Shown here: positions 5,271-9,005 of the stretch, piece after piece
Position numbering within the stretch: the stretch's first letter is position 1
Layout: each line of letters begins with the position of its first letter
Origin: Arthrobacter sp.
GTDB taxonomy: Bacteria > Actinomycetota > Actinomycetes > Actinomycetales > Micrococcaceae
Assembly: GCA_025464545.1 (NCBI GenBank)
Contig: JAODMA010000155.1
Span: 1 to 9,005 of the forward strand
Direction of reading: 5' to 3'
Length of the DNA stretch: 9,005 nt
The notes under the pieces: model-generated
Database searches by the model: none
The model's input: the letters and a program-made list of their open reading frames with translations, nothing else
What the model was told of the DNA's origin: nothing
Translations under genes and position numbers: made by a program

Positions 5271-7556
5271 TTACCGGTTGCCGGAGACCCTATCCCCGCC
5301 CAGGGCAGTGAAAGCGGCGGCCGACCGGCCGATGGCGGACGCCAGCAGGGGCCTCGGTTCGGGGCGCGAAAAGAGGAACCCCTGCAGGGAATCGCACTCC
5401 AGCCGCAGCAGGTATTTGGCCTGCTGTTCGGTCTCCACGCCCTCCGCCGTGACCGTCAGGCCCAGACCGTGGGCCATGCTGATCATCGACGTGAGGATCG
5501 GCAGCTTCTCGGCGCCGGTGTGGATCATGGAGACAAAGGACTGGTCGATCTTCAAAGTGTCCACCGGGAGGTCCTGCAGCCGGCCCAGGGAGGAATAGCC
5601 GGTTCCGAAGTCGTCCAGGGCCACCCGGACGCCGGCCTTCCGGAGGGCCGCCAGCTGCTGGATCACGTGGCAGTCGTCGTCGAAGAACACGCTTTCGGTG
5701 ACCTCCAGGACCAGCTGGCGGGGGTCGACGCCGCAGGACTCCGTGACGGCCAGCACCAGCTCGGCGAAGTCCCCGTGCTGCAGCTGCACCCCGGAGACGT
5801 TGACGGCCAGCGACCGGACGGGGTCCTCCGCGAGCCAGGATTTCATCTCCGTGCAGCCCGTGAGCAGTACCTCGGTGCCGATCTCCATGATCAGGCCGCT
5901 GCGCTCCGCCACGGGGATGAACTCCTGCGGCGGCACGAGATCGCCGTCCCGCTCCCAGCGGGCCAGCGCCTCGACCTTGACGACGGCGCCGTGCCTTGCC
6001 GAGAGGATCGGCTGGTAGTGCACCGCGATCTGGCCGCTGTCCACTGCCAGCCGCAGCCCGGCTTCCATTTCGGTGCGTTCCACGAGGGCCGCCATCATTT
6101 CCGGCCGGAACCGCAGGTACCGGTTCTTTCCGGCAGTCTTTGCCGCGTACATGGCGACGTCGGCGCGGCGCAGCAGCTCGGAGGCGTCCACGGCGTCCTC
6201 GCTGATGGAGGCCAGCCCCAGGCTGAGGCTGGGCCGCAGCATGGTGCCGTCGATCCGCAGCGGTACCTTCAGGGCCTCGACGATCCGCTCGGCGGCCGCC
6301 TCGGCATCGAGTGAGCCGACCAGCAGGACGACGAATTCGTCACCGCCCAACCGTGCTACGACGTCGTCCGGGCGGACGCAGGCGCGCAGCCGCCGGCCCA
6401 CCTCGATCAGCATCTGGTCACCGGCATGGTGGCCGTGGATGTCGTTGACTTCCTTGAAGTCGTCCAGGTCCAGCAGCAGGACGTCGACGGCGGTGCCGAG
6501 CGGGCCCTGCAGCGCGCCGGCGAGGCGGTCGTTGAACAGCTGCCGGTTGAAGAGCCGGGTCAGCGGGTCCTTGAAGGCGAGGTCCTTGAGCTGCGCGGCC
6601 TGCTCGGCGAGGTCCGCCATGGCCTGGTTGATCTGGTCCTGGGCAATCCTGGCGGGCGTGACGTCCCGGAAGCTCCAGACCCGCCCCACCACCTCATCGG
6701 CGACGAGCTGCGGGCGGGAGTAGCGTTCAAAAGTCCTACCGTCACGGAAGTCCAGGACGTCATGGCTTTCCTGGTCGGGGTCGGCGTAGAGCGCGGTGAT
6801 CTTCTCGATGAATTGGGCGGGATCCACCAGCTGGTCCAGGACGAAGGCCAGCACGGCGTCGTCATCCCGGGCGGCCAGCAGCTCCCGGGGAATACCCCAC
6901 ATGGAAGTGAACTGGTTGTTGACGCCCGCGATCTGGCCTTTGCCGCTGACCACGAGGATGCCGTCCGCGGTGGATTCGAGCGTGGCCGTCAGCAGCGACA
7001 TCGCCGCACGCAATTCCGTGTCTGCTTCCAGCCGGTGCGAGGTATCCCGGATCAGGACCGCCATGCAGAGGCCGGCGTCGGGATCCGCCGGCGGGTTCGG
7101 AGCGGTGCCGACGACGCGTGCCGCGGGGAACACGAGAGAGCAGGTGATTTCGCCCTGGAATTCCGAGCCGTCCCGACGCAGACCGTAAGCCTCGACGGGC
7201 GGGAGGGCGCCGCCGTCGACGTCCCGGCGGAGGGCGAAGAACAACCGCTGGAAACCGCTGCGGAAGCCTTCCGCCAGCAACATCCGGTGGTCCTGGCCGA
7301 GGAGCTCGTCGCGGGTGTAGCCGAACAAGCGTTCCGTGGCGGCGTTGACCATGCGGATGGTGCCGTCTTCGACGACCACCAGGAGCGCGTCCGGGCAGGA
7401 CTCAAGAACGGCTTGGGAGGACGGCGCTTGCCCGGTCGCCGCTTGCCCGGCCGCCGCTTGCCCGGTCGCCGCTTGCCCGGCCGCCGGAGTGGCTTCCCCG
7501 GCGTCGCGCGGGACCGCAGCGGCACCGTGCGCGTCCCGGCGCTGTGCCGACGTCAC
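5271..7556 (-). CDS. PAS-PAS-GGDEF-EAL cyclic-di-GMP synthase/phosphodiesterase (paralogue A), all signature residues intact
   Basis: This 761-aa soluble protein begins with a roughly 48-residue extension that includes Gln/Ala/Gly/Thr pentapeptide repeats (residues 25-44). PAS1 spans about 50-165 (PDALLVVVEDGTIRMVN...) and PAS2 about 185-310 (TADGILVVSGKGQ... to GRVWSFRDVT). A signalling helix (MADLAEQAAQLKDLAF) leads into GGDEF from DPLTRLFNR at 329. Asp363 in LDLDDFK, NDIHGHHAGD, the RxxD site RPDD (395-398) and GGDEF (404-408) are all present, so a feedback-inhibited diguanylate cyclase is predicted. The EAL domain (about 510-745) has EAL at 529-531, NVS, EVTE, DDFGTGYSSL, KID, AEGVET and QGFLF, so a phosphodiesterase is predicted too. 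Which activity dominates probably depends on PAS ligands, which are unknown. The start is GTG at 7556; an in-frame stop at 7619-7617 with no ATG in between leaves no better start. The GTG overlaps the stop of a short upstream frame, which suggests coupled translation. Confidence 0.94.
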   Translation of the reverse strand: MTSAQRRDAHGAAAVPRDAGEATPAAGQAATGQAAAGQAATGQAPSSQAVLESCPDALLVVVEDGTIRMVNAATERLFGYTRDELLGQDHRMLLAEGFRSGFQRLFFALRRDVDGGALPPVEAYGLRRDGSEFQGEITCSLVFPAARVVGTAPNPPADPDAGLCMAVLIRDTSHRLEADTELRAAMSLLTATLESTADGILVVSGKGQIAGVNNQFTSMWGIPRELLAARDDDAVLAFVLDQLVDPAQFIEKITALYADPDQESHDVLDFRDGRTFERYSRPQLVADEVVGRVWSFRDVTPARIAQDQINQAMADLAEQAAQLKDLAFKDPLTRLFNRQLFNDRLAGALQGPLGTAVDVLLLDLDDFKEVNDIHGHHAGDQMLIEVGRRLRACVRPDDVVARLGGDEFVVLLVGSLDAEAAAERIVEALKVPLRIDGTMLRPSLSLGLASISEDAVDASELLRRADVAMYAAKTAGKNRYLRFRPEMMAALVERTEMEAGLRLAVDSGQIAVHYQPILSARHGAVVKVEALARWERDGDLVPPQEFIPVAERSGLIMEIGTEVLLTGCTEMKSWLAEDPVRSLAVNVSGVQLQHGDFAELVLAVTESCGVDPRQLVLEVTESVFFDDDCHVIQQLAALRKAGVRVALDDFGTGYSSLGRLQDLPVDTLKIDQSFVSMIHTGAEKLPILTSMISMAHGLGLTVTAEGVETEQQAKYLLRLECDSLQGFLFSRPEPRPLLASAIGRSAAAFTALGGDRVSGNR
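7426..7485. repeat. In-frame 15-bp minisatellite (4 copies) in the N-terminus of paralogue A
   Basis: The unit GCTTGCCCGGYCGCC occurs four times head to tail, with Y alternating T, C, T, C, so 7426-7455 is duplicated exactly at 7456-7485. On the coding (minus) strand it encodes alternating TGQAA and AGQAA pentapeptides at residues 25-44, before PAS1. The unit is a multiple of three, so copy-number changes would lengthen the linker without breaking the frame. Confidence 0.9.
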
Positions 7557-7594
7557 GCGAGAACCTGCGCGTGTGAATGAGACCGATATTCCAT
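7553..7594 (-). CDS. Possible 13-codon leader peptide overlapping the start of paralogue A
   Basis: On the minus strand a strong Shine-Dalgarno (GGGGAGGA, 7608-7601) lies 6 bases before an ATG at 7594. The frame reads MEYRSHSHAQVLA and ends in TGA at 7555-7553. That TGA overlaps the GTG start of paralogue A (7556-7554) as GTGA, the usual overlap for translational coupling. The main start has only a weak AGG of its own, so ribosomes loaded at the leader would feed the large gene. The peptide has no obvious attenuator signature such as a run of one regulatory codon. The alternative is that this ATG was the ancestral start of A and a frameshift separated the two. The overlap and SD are seen; translation is inferred. 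Confidence 0.45.
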   Translation of the reverse strand: MEYRSHSHAQVLA

Positions 7595-7615
7595 TGACGT
7601 TCCTCCCCAGACGAA

Positions 7616-7621
7616 ATCATA
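7616..7621 (-). promoter_or_regulatory. Candidate -10 hexamer (TATGAT) for paralogue A and its leader
   Basis: TATGAT on the minus strand is embedded in CCCTATGAT, identical to the sequence at the promoter of paralogue B. Transcription would start around 7609, just before the GGGGAGGA Shine-Dalgarno, giving a very short leader. The -35 position (about 7644-7639, ACAGCG) does not match TTGACA and falls inside the first 13-bp repeat, as if a bound activator were needed. Confidence 0.4.
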
Positions 7622-7638
7622 GGGGTGACCGACGACAG

Positions 7639-7690
7639 CGCTGTGCAGCGACGCTGTGCAGCGACGCCGTGCCGCGACGCTGTGCAATCA
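7639..7690. repeat. Four tandem 13-bp units with palindromic cores, upstream of paralogue A
   Basis: Units at 7639-7651 and 7652-7664 are identical (CGCTGTGCAGCGA). The unit at 7665-7677 (CGCCGTGCCGCGA) and the one at 7678-7690 (CGCTGTGCAATCA) are degenerate. The core CGCTG-TG-CAGCG is an inverted repeat with 5-base arms, so each intact unit looks like a small operator. A further similar copy (CGCTATGCAACGA) lies at 7714-7726. The array starts 18 bases upstream of the candidate -10 of paralogue A and covers its -35 position. I infer a cooperative binding site for a regulator. There is no spacer structure, so this is not a CRISPR array. Confidence 0.8.
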
Positions 7691-7749
7691 AGCGGCGCGA
7701 CGGCGGGCCCCGGCGCTATGCAACGAGAGACGGCGCAGGACAGTGGCGA

Positions 7750-7989
7750 CTAGTCCCTCTTGAGGACGTCCGGGAGCTCGTCGACGTAAACGGTTTGCGG
7801 CGGCTCGAAGTAGATGACCAGGACTTCCTCGCCCACACTGTAGACACTGGTCTTGTCGAAAGGATGGGCGTGGAACGCGCTGGTGCCTCCCCGGAACGGC
7901 AACATGACTTCGCCAATGGTGCCCGGTCCGATGCGCCCGGTAACCCGTGCGATCTTGCCGGTGAGGCTGCGGTCAACGTCCCTATGCAT
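7750..7989 (-). CDS. Small NfeD-like OB-fold protein, partner of flotillin
   Basis: This is a 79-aa protein: LTGKIARVTGRIGPGTIGEVML, then a short variable loop, then SVGEEVLVIYFEPPQTVYVDEL. The pattern of G-x-a-x-V-T-x-x-I-x-P-x-G-x-G-E-V and a closing V-G-x-x-V-x-V strand resembles the C-terminal soluble OB-fold domain of NfeD-family proteins, which are commonly encoded beside SPFH/flotillin genes. No signal peptide or membrane segment is present, unlike full-length NfeD proteins, so it would have to reach the membrane through its partner. The start ATG (7989) lies inside the end of the flotillin gene, sharing 8 bases (ATGCATAG), so translational coupling is likely. Assignment is by pattern, not a database match. 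Confidence 0.72.
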   Translation of the reverse strand: MHRDVDRSLTGKIARVTGRIGPGTIGEVMLPFRGGTSAFHAHPFDKTSVYSVGEEVLVIYFEPPQTVYVDELPDVLKRD

Positions 7990-9004
7990 CGGGAGCTTTC
8001 GGCGGCCGCTTGGAATCCTCTCTGCCGTTCCTGAGAGCGGATCTGAGGGCCGGGAGGTAGTCGCCCACCTGGGTAAGAATGCCGCCGATCATGCGGTTGA
8101 TGCCTTCGCCGCCGTTGAGGACGGTGAGCTGCCCGACGTGGGCGAAGGGCTCGGCGGCGGCCGCGATGATGGACGGCATGTTTTCCGCCAGCTGCTGGGA
8201 AATCACGGCTTCCTGGTTGGTTCCCAAGGCTTCGGCGCGGGCCTTGATGCCGTCCGCCTCGGCTAATGCCTTGGCCTTGATGGCGGAGGCTGCAGCATCG
8301 CCGCGTGCCTTGGTGGCCGAAGCCTCCGCTTCGCCGGTAACCCGGGTAGCTCCGGCCGCCGCGGCCGCCGCCGTCGCGTTGGCCTGGGCCTGAAGTTCCG
8401 TCCGCCGGGCGTTGACCTGTGCTTCGAGTTCCGTGCGCCGGGCCAGTGCTTCGGCGGCGCTGATGTCGGCGGACTTCTGGCCCTCGGCGTCGGTCCGCTT
8501 GGCGTACGCCTTCGCGTCGGCGGGCTTGCGGATGGTGGTCTGCAGTTTCTGCTCCTCCCGGTCCGCCTCGAGCTTGGCCACTTCCGTCTCCTGGACCACC
8601 ACGTGCTGGCGGGCCGTCGCGTCGGCGAGGGGTCCGGCCTGTGCGGCGTTGGCCTTGGCCCGCTCGGCGTTGGCCTGCGCCACCGACTGCCTGATGGCCG
8701 AAACGCTCTGCGCGTCTGCGATCAACGCCGCCGCCTCCGCTTCCTTCTCGGCCGCCTCACGGTTGCGGGTGGCCTCGGCGATGCGGGCCTCCATCTTCAC
8801 CTGCGCAATGTGCGGCTTTGCGATGTTCTGAATGTACCCCGTGGGGTCCTGCAGGTCCTTGATCTGAAGCGAGTCCACCACGAGCCCCAGTTTTTCCATC
8901 TCCACGCCGCTGGCGCTGCGGACCTGCGACCCGAGCTTGTCCCGCTCGCGGATGATTTCCTCCATGGTCATGCTGCCGATGATGGAGCGCAGGTGGCCCT
9001 CAAA
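7982..9004 (-). CDS. Flotillin/SPFH-family membrane-scaffold protein, N-terminus outside window
   Basis: The frame is open to the right edge. Upstream of the first Met seen (8971) it reads FEGHLRSIIGSMTMEEIIRERDKL, the typical late SPFH-domain segment of bacterial flotillins, so the start lies beyond the window. The visible 340 residues then have the SPFH end (LGLVVDSLQIKDLQDPTGYIQNIAKPHIAQ), a long Ala/Glu/Lys/Gln-rich coiled-coil of about 170 residues with the flotillin-type EAxA heptads, and a C-terminal block (NQEAVISQQLAENMPSIIAAAAEPFAHVGQLTVLNGGEGINRMIGG). Flotillins oligomerise at the inner leaflet and organise functional membrane microdomains. It is followed by, and overlaps, an NfeD-like gene, the expected partner. 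The stop is TAG at 7984-7982. Confidence 0.93.
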   Translation of the reverse strand, partial: FEGHLRSIIGSMTMEEIIRERDKLGSQVRSASGVEMEKLGLVVDSLQIKDLQDPTGYIQNIAKPHIAQVKMEARIAEATRNREAAEKEAEAAALIADAQSVSAIRQSVAQANAERAKANAAQAGPLADATARQHVVVQETEVAKLEADREEQKLQTTIRKPADAKAYAKRTDAEGQKSADISAAEALARRTELEAQVNARRTELQAQANATAAAAAAGATRVTGEAEASATKARGDAAASAIKAKALAEADGIKARAEALGTNQEAVISQQLAENMPSIIAAAAEPFAHVGQLTVLNGGEGINRMIGGILTQVGDYLPALRSALRNGREDSKRPPKAPDA

Positions 9005-9005
9005 A

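Noticed and set aside
2963..5311. A 782-codon open frame on the plus strand, antisense to paralogue B
   Set aside because: It is in the opposite frame to a gene with complete PAS, GGDEF and EAL motifs. Its translation is rich in His, Gln, Arg and Gly with no recognisable domain, as expected of a shadow frame in high-GC DNA. The plus-strand frame at 5010-6314 is the same kind of shadow.
7639..7690. Tandem repeats as a CRISPR array or replication iterons
   Set aside because: Units are 13 bp with no spacers, there are no cas genes, and no replication initiator gene or AT-rich unwinding region is nearby.
7701..7715. GGGCCC-centred G/C-rich stretch after the NfeD-like stop as a terminator
   Set aside because: The flanks GGCGC and GGCGC are direct, not inverted, and only a 6-base self-complementary core remains, so no stem-loop is supported.

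Overview
The window looks like the chromosome of a high-GC Gram-positive bacterium, most likely an actinobacterium of the Arthrobacter/Pseudarthrobacter (Micrococcaceae) type. The reasons are strong G/C bias at wobble positions, GTG and TTG starts, a small secreted Excalibur protein, and soluble PAS-GGDEF-EAL proteins. The genus is inferred from gene style, not from a marker gene. Seven protein genes are well supported, two of them cut by the window edges. One short leader peptide is possible. No RNA gene, insertion sequence or CRISPR array was seen, and no gene-free stretch exceeds about 200 bases.

Layout. Bases 2-634 (+) are the 3' part of a short-chain dehydrogenase/reductase gene. Bases 734-1033 (+) encode a small exported protein with a C-terminal Excalibur calcium-binding motif, preceded by a perfect 8-bp hairpin. 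It converges tail to tail, with only 3 bases between stop codons, on a block of three tandem minus-strand paralogues. In transcription order these are A (7556-5271, 761 aa, PAS-PAS-GGDEF-EAL), B (5134-2996, 712 aa, PAS-PAS-GGDEF-EAL) and C (2842-1037, 601 aa, PAS-linker-GGDEF-EAL). Upstream of them, also on the minus strand, are a flotillin/SPFH gene (running off the right edge) and an overlapping gene for a small NfeD-like OB-fold protein.

The three paralogues are the core of the window. All are soluble multidomain proteins expected to make and/or degrade cyclic di-GMP in response to PAS-sensed signals. They have diverged at diagnostic positions. A keeps everything, including the RxxD product-inhibition site. 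B has lost RxxD (GPHG) but keeps both active sites. C keeps RxxD and the GGDEF signature but has Asn in place of the first metal-binding Asp, EAF in place of EAL, and a low-complexity linker in place of the second PAS. This suggests subfunctionalisation: A a feedback-limited bifunctional enzyme, B without feedback, C mainly a phosphodiesterase or effector.

Each paralogue has a TATGAT -10-like hexamer 50-80 bases before its start, so each probably has its own promoter. The region before A is the most structured. It holds four tandem 13-bp units, two of them near-palindromic (CGCTG-TG-CAGCG), next to the -10. A strong Shine-Dalgarno then precedes a 13-codon reading frame whose TGA overlaps the GTG start of A. 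This arrangement would fit a regulated, translationally coupled entry point for the cluster.
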